Assembly: GCA_035079385.1 (NCBI GenBank)
Contig: JAVHKY010000037.1
Span: 3,410,001-3,474,000, forward strand
Length of the DNA stretch: 64,000 nt
Source of the DNA: Aspidiotus rigidus
Taxonomy: Eukaryota > Arthropoda > Insecta > Hemiptera > Diaspididae
Direction: 5' to 3'
Shown here: one piece after another, positions 34,309-45,345 of the stretch
Layout: the number at the start of each line of letters is the position of its first letter
How positions within the stretch are numbered: position 1 is the stretch's first letter
Notes under the pieces: generated by a model
Seen by the model: the letters and a program-made list of their open reading frames with translations, nothing else
Told to the model about the DNA's origin: nothing
The model's database searches: none
Position numbers and translations under genes: made by a program

Positions 34309-35079
34309 TATAGCAGAAAGTACGGCGGTGAAAACGAAAGCGGAGATTGTCATAATACAGAAGGATGAGACATCACTTTACATGTGGACTGCATATCCGG
34401 TTCTGGACCAGACCATGAAGCAGAAGAGGATTTTGTTGACCTGTTGTTCGTATATGAAGTTACCTAGCTGCGTTGAGAATTTCAGTTAGATCGAGATGGA
34501 TGTCAAGGATAAGGGGTAACCAAGGGGGAGTGAATGAAAAAATAGGAAGCAAGGACCTAAGTTCGAGTTGAAAATACATAGATTGGTAAAAATTTCTAGA
34601 CTTTCCTATGAAACTTCAAATAGCAATTTCGCGTGCAAAACGTTTGAAATAGAGAAAAAACTACTTCACGAATCATCGCGGAACTCATATTGATTGTGAT
34701 GAGGTGTAAGTCAAGCACAAGATTACTAAAGAGATCTAAAAGGTGTTCATTAGTTGTATCCCTACTGAAGAACGAAGTCTTAAACATTAGTTTTTGTAGT
34801 ATTGGGGCTTAAACTTTCTAGTTGGGGAGTTGGTAGCCCTGACAAAATTCACCTTCTTGTTCCATGTTTTTTAAATGGAGGGATTTCGATCGCCATAATT
34901 AATAGGATATCATTTTTTCGAGCCAATACAAGCAAAAATTTTGTAATCCACGTCATCAACTTTGGATACAAAAAAATGATCGAAAAAATAACGCCTACTT
35001 GAAAATCAATGTACGAACATACGTAAGTTCTCTTGTTCACCCTTTCAGTAGCGCCCTCTAGAGAAGTTTTAAACCCCAA
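34309..35079 (-). other. OXR1 intron, no feature recognised
   Basis: No array, coding frame or transposon motif that I can support. Confidence 0.4.
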
Positions 35080-35830
35080 TAATACTGTATTCTCATTGGC
35101 TACTGCATTGTGATTGGTTCATTCGCATATATACTGCGTTTCAATTGGCTACCTCGCTCGCTGTCATTCTATTGAATGGTTCGGTTCTTTCTGTCGTGTT
35201 CAATCACCATCACATTGTTCGAGAGGCTAGTTTTTTCCTCTTTGCCTTTGAAATCACCATCTGTTTTTCTACAAGTAAGATTTCATATATTTTGCGCTCC
35301 TTTTTCCTGATAACGCACTTTCTCCCAAACCCACAAATGTAGATGCCTTCGAACTGTTCGCCAATGAGCTTTTACACTTCGCTCAAGCTTCTCTTGTCCT
35401 TTTCCTCTGCCTGTCGTTTCTTATTCCCTTCACCATGAGAGGGTTGTTATTGCTGCCCACACTCATATCATAACCACTGAACGCCTTCATCACCTTGTTC
35501 GTGTACTTTCCTATATGTAAGGTACTGATCTGGATTACTTTCTCACTGCGCTGTCATGGATCTCTGGATTCCCTCAACCACCCGCCTGTAGACTAGCCGT
35601 CGGCTCTTGCGATTTAATTTACTCTCTCAATTTCTCTTTTCTTCAGGACAGCAATTTCTCGATAGCAATAGAATGGTGTTAGGTGTCGTTTGTGATGATT
35701 TCTAGTGAATTTTGTGTTTCACCCTGTAGTTCTTCAGTGTGAGAGTCTTGTCCTTTTCCACTGTCAATTTGATACTCTCATTCATCTCATTCGTTTCCAG
35801 AAGGAAGGAATTGGTCCACCTGTCACGGGC
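35080..35830 (-). pseudogene. PLE copy C, heavily decayed
   Basis: Runs parallel to the minus-strand layout of PLE copy B. The non-coding 3' part has GATTGGTTCA and CAATTGGCT-type motifs (35080-35200), then a degenerate coding part in which 35730-35830 still reads NEMNESIKLTVEKDK, matching the NAMNESIKFTVEKGN block of copies A and B. Stops and indels throughout; much shorter than A. Confidence 0.7.
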
Positions 35831-36799
35831 GGGTTCAAACAACGCCGCATTATTTGTATATACCATTTCACTTAATCCCATATTCTGCTCTAGTTTTCGA
35901 ATTCGCTTTACCAATAATCAAATTTTCTTTCTGAATTTTTTTTTTTTTTTAAGGATTGTACATACAAACAAATACGGATCAATTGATATTTATACAGTCA
36001 CGGCCGTTCAAAATGGTATTTGAAAACATTACAAGTAAATTTAGAAGACGAATTTTCATTCCATAATTTAATAAATTATCGCGAAACAAGAAGGAAAAAA
36101 TATACGCCAGAAACCTCAATTTTATGATTATTATTTCTTTCCCCTAGTATACGTATCAAGAAGATTAGCCCATGATACCGGTTTACGTTCAATTCATAGA
36201 ATATAAATTTTTCGAGAACACATAAACGCGTAAATTTATAATTCGCAATTCGCACTAAATGCAAACGCGACAGTTCAAGGGCGAGAAACAACTCGGATGA
36301 AAAGACTCTCGTCGTTCAAAATTTGATACTTTTCTTGTTTGTTTCGTGAAATTTATAATATAGGTGAACGTGATCTTTCTAACGGTGATGACGCAACAAC
36401 ATCTCATTTTATGGTTAGATTAATTTAGAAGGAAAAAAAAAAATGCGCATTTAATGTTTTATCGAAGGAATGTAAAAATTATAGAATTCGTTAAAGAATT
36501 GTTTCAACATTCTAATATGGTACCATATGAACGGGACAAAAACTATAAAACCTGAAATCATCATAAACAAATTTTTATGATGGTAAATAATTGATAGTAA
36601 AATAAATCTTGTCCACTGTGAGAGTGTACACCATCACATTTCAGATCCCAGATTTTACCACAAAACGAACATAATGAGAATAAAGTAATTGCTGCTGATA
36701 TTTCGCGAATCAATAATTGAAAGAAAGTCAGGAAATCAGAGCGTTGCAGGACTTTGACTGGCTTTTGGCGTTCTACGCACCCTATGCGCTGAGGCTGGT
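35831..36799 (-). other. OXR1 intron, no feature recognised
   Basis: AT-rich; a short poly(T) lies near 35937-35950. Confidence 0.4.
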
Positions 36800-37080
36800 G
36801 TTCCTGCCTGTGACGTCACAATTTTATGACATCATAGATCTTGTACGTTAACATTTTGCAGATCCTACGTGTTCCATAAAACAAGTTCCCTACCATTCTT
36901 CGTTTAACTCCGTTAATGAATACGTGAGTTTTCGACAGAGAACCTGGGGGGGGGGGGGTTGAGGAAACCGCTATGCGCCGTGTGCCGTCCGGCGAAAAAC
37001 GTGAAAAAATTTCGACTCTCGAGGTATATTTATGATAGGAGGGGACTTAGGAAAAGTTTTGACTCTCGAGATATATAAAT
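36800..37080. repeat. Dispersed composite repeat, partly inverted minisatellite
   Basis: TGACGTCA at 36811, then CCATAAAACA and TTTAACTCCGTTAA, a run of G near 36946-36957, CCGTCCGGCG, then the minisatellite unit in reverse orientation (ATGATAGGAGGGGACTTAG, GACTCTCGAG). The same blocks recur at 38.8-38.9 and 40.4-40.9 kb. Confidence 0.7.
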
Positions 37081-37109
37081 TAAGTCCAGATCACTGATGA
37101 CATCCTATT

Positions 37110-37731
37110 TTATACTAGGTTTAGGCTTGCTTGAATTGTCAATACTAAAACCAATTTGACACATAAAAAAGGTTTCTTACGTTCCCCGTTCAACTCCGTT
37201 AAGCAAGCCGTCCTTTTTTTTAATTCCTTTCCTATCGTATATAACTTGGAAGAACGCTGCACTGAAAGCGAACTTGAGGAAAATTTCGTAACAATCATTA
37301 TAAGACGAGCAATTTGAAATTTATAAATCAATTTTCCCATGAGTGCACTTATTATTATGCTAATTTTTGGAGAAGAATTACACCTCATTCCTCTATCAGC
37401 GAAAATATTCATGAGATCCTTCAACATTTCTTGGTAGAGCGAAACCTATAAGATACGACGTTTATTAGTTAATTTTTCCCTCGACTACGCGAAATCGAAA
37501 TACTGGTAGCGTACTTTGATCGCTGCTTGTCGAGTGCGTTTTATTAACTAACTTAATCAAGACAACCCGATCTGCTACGTCTGTCATAAAAACATTGGCA
37601 CTCTCTAACAACAAAATATTTTGGTGATTGGAAATGTTATTGACCCCCTGTCGCGCGATTTTAACGCGCGTCAAAAGCCTTAATTGACCCTCATGCAGCT
37701 TGGAAATCACGTCGAGGTAAGCCTCAAGCAT
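37110..37731 (-). other. Two adjacent open frames, possible decayed gene
   Basis: 37731-37465 encodes 88 residues opening MLEAYLDVISKLHEGQLRLL; 37427-37110 encodes 105 residues opening MLKDLMNIFADRGMRC. Both read like ordinary protein rather than shadow frames, and a plausible TTATAG acceptor lies between them at about 37450. Upstream of the first ATG another frame reads MDVTEYCVAIVKY, suggesting a frameshift. I do not recognise the family. It may be a pseudogene or transposon remnant within the OXR1 intron. Confidence 0.25.
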
Positions 37732-37734
37732 ACT

Positions 37735-38829
37735 TTACAATTGCTACACAATATTCGGTAACATCCATATTCAGATTCAAAAAACACATTTTGAAAGATA
37801 CTCTCAATAAAAACTGATGATTTGATAGAAAGTTCAAAAGTCTATCTCGATGACGTCGTCGAGTTTCCATGAATCGATTTTCCTGTGACGTCACATAGCA
37901 GACTTAAGCTTCCAGGGCGAAAGTTAAACTCTAGCGGCGTACTTACCGATAGTCTTAGAAAGCTGGAGCTTCAGGCGGCAAAATTTAGGAGCGGCAAATT
38001 TTCCAAATAAGAAAAAAAAAAATGAAAAAATGAAAAACGTGAAGACGAAAATAGGAGCCCGGATTTGAGGTTAGCTTCAAGGCGGCAAAGTGTTAAGTGC
38101 GTCACTGTTAACCTCATAAAAAAGTATGAAGACCAATTATTTCAAAAATGACAGAAATTTTCAAAATAAAAAGTCAATTTCTGTGAAGCTGCGAGCCGAG
38201 AATCTCTGCTTCATTCAACATCAAATCTCACGATTCTCAATGAAGGAATTGATTTTTTCACACACGGGAACAATACGAGTAGACTGATGTAAAATGAAGC
38301 TCAGAATCTTGGCTTCACGAAAATCAACTTTCTATTCTAAGATATTGTATCATTTTTTGAAACGATTTGAGGTGGGTCTCCATGCTTTTCTTATGAGGCC
38401 GACTCGGGCTCCCTGGGAGCTTCAGTCTCAAAATGTGACAAGCGGCAGTACCTACCCTTTATTCGCATTGTAAAATCAGCCACTCTCAGACAATGAACTG
38501 CATAGACTGAGCTGAATCCTGAATCTTTGAATGCAGATGAGGGGAAGAAAAGGCACTGCGGTATGTTGGGGAGTGAGAATATTTAGAGGAAGCGCCGCAC
38601 CGTACTCCACAGTCTACCGCATTGCTTTTCTCCTCTCCCCCCGGTTATGCCTATTTTCTTATCTTATTTGTACACGTTGGAAAGACCAAAGCTCGGTCTG
38701 TGCTGTTCTGGTCTAAGACGCCATTTCAACTATGTATACGCTCGATAAACTAGATCGACCAAATATCTGAAGTCATTTTTACATCGAACAAAAATAGATT
38801 GAGCGATCGTTTTGATGATTGACCAATAG
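37735..38829 (-). other. OXR1 intron, mostly unrecognised
   Basis: TGACGTCA at 37886. The stretch 38100-38450 has short inverted similarities (GAAGCT...AGCTTC) without clear boundaries. Confidence 0.4.
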
Positions 38830-38949
38830 CAGACCAATTTTTAACAGGGAACCTCTTTTATCCGGGGAGGGGGTGGTTTGGAAAAAAAGTCCGGCGTCTG
38901 ACGAAAATCGCAGCTCGAAAAATTTTCCAAGTCCCCCTCCTACCATATA
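38830..38949. repeat. Dispersed composite repeat fragment
   Basis: AAGTCCGGCGTC and AAGTCCCCCTCCTACCATAT match the minisatellite and its flank. It stops exactly where the 157-bp direct repeat begins and appears to resume after 40411. Confidence 0.65.
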
Positions 38950-39106
38950 AGTAAGAGGTGAGAGATTCTTCGTAGTAAGAGATTCTTTACTTAATGTTTC
39001 ATGTTTCGCTGCTATACAACTTATGATTATAATACAGATTGTCGCTCGGAGGTTGACATGACAGGATATTACTAAGCAATCGTAAATACTCAATATTCGT
39101 ATTACA
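38950..39106 (+). repeat. 157-bp direct repeat, copy 1
   Basis: Starts AGTAAGAGGTGAGAGATTC and ends ATATTCGTATTACA. It differs from 40255-40411 at about one position. Confidence 0.95.
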
Positions 39107-40254
39107 CGGCCATACTGACATCAACGGCGTCCCGACGTTGCACTTCTGAGAAGGTCTCCTTCATAATTTGAAAACTTCGAAGATTTATATTCTTGCGGCG
39201 TTGGACGATTCAAATCGAGGGTAGAGCTTTCTGGTACTTACTTTCGATGAAATATGTCCTTTACACGGCCGTCTTGACTCACAATGACGTCCTCGTTATT
39301 GAGAAAAACCATTCGGTCATTCTGACTACAATTTAGCATGTGTCTTTGATTCTGCTGAAATATTTGCCAGTAATTTTCCAATTTCTATGGAAGGGTTATC
39401 ACCATTTCCGGCATTTAGCAGTCCAGAATTAGTAGTGGTAGTCGATTTCGATGGCTAATTATATTTATTTCTCGTTTTTGTCTTCATCAACATTCAAGAG
39501 AAATGCGTTCACCTCAGATACGCTGAAAGTCTGATGAGCCATAGGTTTTAGGTCGAAAGAACCGGCTTCCAAAACATCTTGCAGCGATATCAAAAATAAT
39601 ACGTTGGTAATATTGTCCACTTTCACAGATGGATCTTGATGTAATGCTTCTTGTGTTCAACAACCTTTGGGTATGTTTGTTTGATTTGTCGACGCTAGGC
39701 GTTATACAAGTGGTTTCATTCTACGGAGTACTTTCATGTGAATTTGCATCAGAGGTGTTGTTTTCTTCAGTACCAGTTGGTTTGTCTTCCACTAAAATCA
39801 AGCTTGTTGATTCTTGAGTTACCGACATTGTAATCACGTTTGGTCGCGAGCCTAGGTTGGGGACATTCCTTTGTATGCAGCGAAAGCCGTTGTGGTATAC
39901 TAGTCTTGACTAGTAAAGTTTCCTGAAATGACCTGAAATTTAAACATCCTACCACTCTTACACACACTCAATACTTGTCTAGCTCTTAGCTCAGACGCAG
40001 TTTCTCATTCAATACTTGCTCTTTCTCAAGTACGAGCACACTGATGGAACACCTTATGGTAGACTTATGTACCATAATACATGGTAGATATTCATTACCA
40101 CGAGAGTAATCACCTTATGGTAGTTTTCAGCACCAAAATAGATGGTAAATTTTCAGTACCATGATATAAGAACACCTTATGGTAGATTTACAATACCATA
40201 ATACCCTATGCAGTACTGCCTATTAAGAGAACGTTCATTATAACGATGAACGGC
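39107..40254. other. Sequence between the 157-bp direct repeats
   Basis: About 1.15 kb with no recognisable coding domain. Its right end has three units of a 61-bp array. If the direct repeats are terminal repeats, this would be the interior of a small element. Confidence 0.4.
40050..40205 (+). repeat. 61-bp tandem repeat, three copies
   Basis: CACCTTATGGTAG occurs at 40050, 40111 and 40173, each followed by degenerate TACCAT-containing sequence. Confidence 0.8.
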
Positions 40255-40411
40255 AGTAAGAGGTGAGAGATTCTTCGTAGTAAGAGATTCTTTACTTAAT
40301 GTTTCATGTTTCGCTGCTATACAACTTATGATTATAATACAGATTGTCGCTCGGAGGTTGACATGACAGGATATTACTAAACAATCGTAAATACTCAATA
40401 TTCGTATTACA
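40255..40411 (+). repeat. 157-bp direct repeat, copy 2
   Basis: Nearly identical to 38950-39106. Directly followed by TATATAGCTCGG, the minisatellite unit that appears cut before copy 1. Confidence 0.95.
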
Positions 40412-40860
40412 TATATAGCTCGGTGGTCGTTGTATATAGACTGAAAGATAGCCCCTTCAAATAACTATTTCTAATTCCCCCTCCTATCAAATATAGCTCG
40501 GAGGTCGCACCACATACAGCTTGGAGGTCCGGCAGCCTCAAGGTTGTATCATATGAATTTTTCTAAGTTTCCCTCCTATCATATCTAGATCCAAAGTCTG
40601 GGTCTGTGACCTCACCTTGATGACGTCATGTGTCAGCCTTGTAGCGTCACAATCTGATGACGTCATAGATCAGTTTTTTTTCCAAATCTCTCCTATTATA
40701 CATAAAGATCCAAAGGTTGGGCCTGTGACGTCACAGATCAGCCTTGTCTCGTCACAATCTGCTGACGTTATACATATGGTCAGATCCCACGAGCCCCATA
40801 AAACAGATTCCCGGGTACCCCTCCTTCAACTCCGTTAAAGAACCCGTGTGTTTTTTTGTC
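40412..40860. repeat. Dispersed composite repeat, fullest copy
   Basis: Minisatellite units (CCCCCTCCTATCAAATATAGC, TCGGAGGTCG), then TGACGTCA at 40621, 40658 and 40726 within GTGACGTCACAGATCA-like units, then CCATAAAACAGATTC and TTCAACTCCGTTAA. This order defines the family. Confidence 0.8.
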
Positions 40861-40869
40861 GATTTACTT

Positions 40870-42000
40870 CCGCTCTTCCCTACCATATTTAGACCAGATT
40901 AAGACTGTAAAAATTAGTCGATTTGTAGGTGATGTAGGTAGGTATCTACGATAAATCAGCGTACCCTAAGTCATTGATCGTATTTCCTCAGCGATCGACC
41001 ATACTTTGACCATTTGCCCAATAAATAGTCGATTTCTGAGGAAACTTGACGACATAAAATGATCTCTTGTAGTCATTACGCAATCAGTGCGTCAACAGAC
41101 CACCATAATTGGACCACTTCTGACGAAAAAGATTGGTCGATTTCTGGGTAATGTAAACACTATAAAATAGTTGATCTATATTCAAGCGATATTAACATAC
41201 CACAACAAATAGAAACAAAAAAGATTGCTCAATTTCTGGGCAATAGAGACGCCATAAAACGGTCTCTAGTTAGGTAATATCAACAGACCTCTATATTTAG
41301 ACCACCTTCGATGGGAAAAACCAGTCTATATCTAGGCTTTCCCCAAGTGAAAAAAGAAAAGAACAAAGATAGCAATCTTGTGAGACGAGTCCGATTTTGG
41401 TCTACGAGTTTGCAAGCAACATGACGGTCGATTCATTCCAAATAGCTGCTAAGAAATCGACCGGATTTCGGTCAAAATTGAGTGGGCTCACCCAATGATA
41501 CTCATTTTAGACCAGAAAAGAGAGTAAAAATATTGGTAAATGTTGAGGACAAATCGACAGGGAACGGACCAAGATAGGGATATCTACCCAGAAAATGACT
41601 GAAAATTTTGGCCAAAATTGAGTGACTGCGGTTCGTACGAGAATAGGCCAAAAAAAAAGAGTGAAAATATCGGTAGAAGTTGAGAGAAAATCGACTGAAA
41701 ATAGATCAAAATACGTCTGCCCAGAAATATACTGAAGATTTGGTCAAAATTGAGTGACTGTGCGGTTCACTTAATAACGTTCGTTTTAGACCGAAAAAGA
41801 GTAAAATTAATGATAGATGTTCAAGACAAATCGACTGGAAATGGACCAAGATATGTCCTAATCCATCTGCCCAGAAATTGACTGGAAATTTCAGTCACAA
41901 TTGAGTGCTATGCGGTTCGCCCGGATAGTATTCATTTTAAATCCAAAAAAAAAGAGTAAAAATATTGATGGACGTTGAGGAAAAATCGACTGACAACGTA
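40870..42000. repeat. Degenerate tandem array around GGTCGATTT/AATCGACTG
   Basis: The left half repeats (T)AGTCGATTTCTG and GACCA motifs. The right half has units of about 130-150 bp marked by AAATTGAGTG(A/G), GACC(G/A)AAAAAGAGTAAAA and AATCGACTGGAAA. Related single motifs occur at 45.4-45.5 kb. Confidence 0.7.
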
Positions 42001-42462
42001 CGAGGAAAAGTTCCAGTCTCTATGGACAAAATGACGACCACAAATGAACCGAAATATATATTCCGTATAACGATAAAAAATCGGGGAATCACGGCATTTA
42101 ATTAGAATGTTATCACAATAAATGGAAGAAACGAACATTAAAATGACAAAAGAGCAGTATTTAAAATATTCAGCATTATTAAAATATGAGGAACAATATA
42201 TGAAATAAACCAATACTTCCTTAACATTTCGAAATACAAATTGTTTTGGATTAAGAACGCTACTAGAAAATTTATCTACAAATTTCAGCTTAAAGGAATT
42301 ATTTTTAATTCAGTTATTCCAGTTCAAAGTTGTACAGCATCTTATGGAAATTTCAATGTTTTGCCAACTCTGATAAGCGACCAATCACAAATATTCAACA
42401 CGCGTTGAATGTCTCTATTGTCGGTTCTGTAAGTGACGTAAAAACGAGTGTCCTTGAAAACT

Positions 42463-43013
42463 CACTGGATGGAAGTTTAATGTTACGCCTTATACAACGC
42501 GCGAGTTTTTCTTCATTATCTCGGGAAATATTACTACAAATACAAAATTGGAAAGAACAAAAGTTATTCCTTTTGTGATTTCCTCCAATGAATCCAATGT
42601 CGGATTTTTTCGACGCAAAAATTTGAAGTCGACTTTATCTGATAGGGTATTAAAAAAGAAGAAAGTTTTGTTCTTATCAATTTTTTATTTGGAGTAATAT
42701 TTCTCGAGGTAATGAAGAAAAATGCGCGCGCTACCTAAGGCCATTGACTACACATGTACCAGACAAATACTCGCATTGTTAAAAAAGTTTTCACTTTGTT
42801 GGATACTACCACCAGAGCGTGCTGCGTATTAAACAGCAGAGTAAAAGAGACAGAACATCTTTCCCTCTCTCTTACACCTACGTCGTAACATGCAGCACAC
42901 TCTGGTGGTGGTATCCCGTGAAGTGAAAACTTTTTTAACAATGCGAAGCGAGAGTATTTGTCTGATACGTGTATAGTCAATGATAAGGCGTAACATTAAA
43001 CTTCCATCCAACA
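42463..43013. mobile_element. Palindromic MITE, left arm interrupted
   Basis: An inner palindrome, 42741-42825 against 42892-42982, shares CAGACAAATACTC, TTGTTAAAAAAGTTTTCACT and CCACCAGAG. The outer segment TGGATGGAAGTTTAATGTTA at 42468 pairs with its reverse complement ending near 43010. The right arm is continuous from outer to inner part; the left arm is split by about 245 bp (42495-42740). Non-coding. Confidence 0.75.
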
Positions 43014-43179
43014 AAAATGTAAACAAAAAAAAGTGGAACGCTCAATTATAAGTCTGTGTTCACAACACACCTCAAAAATCCTACACACGTGCTTCAGTTC
43101 TCACAACGTCCACCAGATGTTGGCTACTCCACTGTCGAGTCCAAATGCCTCAAGTTTTCAACAAGGGTGGTAAGCGATT

Positions 43180-43760
43180 TGATTTTAGGGCTTAAGCTTA
43201 AAGCTTAAACTTGAAATAGAATTTCTTTTTGCTTAAGCTTAAGACTTGAACTTGAAATAGGATTTCTTTTGGCTTAATGCTTGAGGCTTAAACTTGAAAT
43301 AGGATTTTTTTTTGCTCAAGCTTAAGACTTACTTAAGATTTAGGAGTTTTAGCTTAAAATTCAATTAGTTCGAGCTGAATCGCTTAAAACTTAAGCTGAA
43401 AGTTGAAAGGACAAAACATGTTTTCGTTGGGAAAAACATGTTTTTTCGAAAAACAAACATGTTTTTTTGGAAAAAACATGTTTTTGTTAGAAAAAGCATA
43501 TTTTTATCAGAAAATCGCCTTGTTTAAGTTTTAAGCTTTTGTTTTGCTTATCAAGTCGCTAAATTAAGCAAATCGAAAATCGTTTCGCTTATTAAGTCGC
43601 TTAATTATGCAAATGAAAATTGTTTTGCTTACTAAGTCGCTTAATTAAGCGAATGAAAATCGTTTCGCTATCTAAGTCGCTTAATTAAGCGTATGAAAAA
43701 TCGTTTTGCTTTAGCTTATTTACGGCTTACAACTCAAATAAAACTTAAGCTTACCACCCT
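43180..43760. repeat. GCTTAAGCTT-type array with 40-bp sub-array
   Basis: Repeated GCTTAAGCTTAAACTTGAAA motifs to about 43400, AAACATGTTTTTT repeats to 43500, then about five units of AAGTCGCTTAATTAAGCGAA with AAAATCGTTT, period about 42 bp. Strongly self-complementary. Confidence 0.8.
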
Positions 43761-43762
43761 TG

Positions 43763-44236
43763 GTTTTCAATGTGGAACATCGATTGATACACCTGATTCA
43801 CTGTTGGAAAAAGTACCCAAAATATATCCTTCAAACATGATGGCTCCCATAAAGAAATACATATGGAGCAAAGATCATCATGTCACTAATGAAAAATAAT
43901 GAATATTTAAAGAATTAAACGAATATATTTCAGTTTTTATGATCATGAGTATTTCAAAAGCAAATTTTCATTTCTCAATTTTCTCTTGTTTTCAATTAGT
44001 AATATATGACCCCATCTACAGAAACCCGGCTTAGCGTTCAATTACAATCAGGAGAAAAGGAATCTTTCTTCCTCTGTAAAAAATCCTTTTCTCCTGATCG
44101 ATATTCAACGCTGAGCCGGGTTTCTGTAGACGGGGTCACATATGATGATCTTCGCTCCGCATGTATTTCTTATGGGAGCCATTATGCTCAAAGGATATAT
44201 ATCGGAGATGTATCGATCAATGTTCAACATCGAAAA
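43763..44236. repeat. Large imperfect palindrome, about 475 bp
   Basis: An inner hairpin pairs 44005-44064 with 44079-44142 (CAGAAACCCGGCTTAGCGTT against AACGCTGAGCCGGGTTTCTG). An outer pair joins 43763-43895 with 44140-44236 (GGCTCCCATAAAGAAATACAT against its complement). About 110 bp in the left arm (43896-44004) has no partner. A 155-residue open frame (44006-44473) reads through the right arm; I know no homologue. Confidence 0.85.
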
Positions 44237-44484
44237 CATGATCCATTCGCGTTTGGACCGCGAAAGAGTCGCCCTCTATCTGTACTGTGGTGGCCTTTTA
44301 CAGAACTTACCGAGAACAGGATGATTTCAGAAAATCTATTTTATGTGGTTTTGATTATTGTATCTTGTTGTACTGGTCAAGAACGTTTGAAAAAAGTTAT
44401 TACGACCAATACTCGTAATTCCATATTAACGCAGATACAGCTTGATGAAATAACATTAGCCTTATGGGAATAACCAAGGATGAG

Positions 44485-44910
44485 AAGTTATTTGGAAGTT
44501 GGAAGTGGAAGCTGGAAGTTATTCGATAAATGCGCTCAGGAAGTGGAAGCTGGAAGTCGCAACGTGAGAAGTTGGAAGTGGAAGTCAATAGCAATTGACT
44601 TCTTCAATCAACTTCCTGCACAGGAGACTACACCGCCGTTTCAAAGAAAGATGGAAAATATCCAAAATAATGATTTGAAGAAAAATATCTCTTTTTCACA
44701 AAAGATAAATATTTTTCCCCAAAATCGTTATTTTGGATATTCGTCAATCTTTTTTTTTTTTTTTTTTTTTTTTTTTTGTATGGCACCACTGCATATTTTG
44801 TTAAAAGTTGGAAGTGGAAGCTGGAAGTTATTCGTTAGAAGCGCTCAAGAAGTGAAAGTTGGAAGTGGAAGTCAGAAAAAGAAAAAATTGGAAGTGGAAG
44901 TTTTATCAAT
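44485..44910 (+). repeat. GGAAGTGGAAGCTGGAAGTT-type repeats flanking a hairpin and poly(T)
   Basis: The purine-rich repeat occurs at 44485-44600 and 44805-44900 in the same orientation. Between them are an inverted pair (ATATCCAAAATAAT with ATTATTTTGGATAT-like) and about 28 T at 44749-44777. Confidence 0.75.
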
Positions 44911-45174
44911 CGACTTTGCATCCTTGGGAATAACAACCTCATCCTGTTTTTGGGAACGACATTTGCGCCACTACGGGCCGGTCCAAACGCAAACACTCAG
45001 CAAAGTTGTCAAATGTCTTCAATCTTCCTACTTTGCCTTCAACAGTATGTAACTGAAGGTTATTTATTTTGTTTGACTTACTAGTTCCTGAGCAAGTGAA
45101 ACACATTTCAACACTTTGTACTTTTGATAATCAAATAATGGTTAGAATTAAGGAGAAAAAAAAAAAAAAAACGA

Positions 45175-45345
45175 TTATACTGCTCGGTTACGCACTTCTA
45201 ATGTTCACCTTTTATACTGTGTTCATTGAACTTATTTTACTGCTTCGTTATGCTCTTCTAATGTTCGTCTGTTACTGTGATCTCTCAACTTCTTTACTGT
45301 TCCATTCTGCTCTTCTAATGTTCGCAGGTTACTGTGGAATTAGTC
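45175..45345 (+). repeat. 58-bp tandem repeat, three copies
   Basis: Marked by CTCTTCTAATGTTCG or variants near 45195, 45255 and 45313. Confidence 0.75.

Noticed and set aside
38950..40411. Calling the direct-repeat structure an LTR retrotransposon (TRIM)
   Set aside because: No TG-CA ends, primer-binding site or polypurine tract could be identified, so only the repeat itself is annotated.
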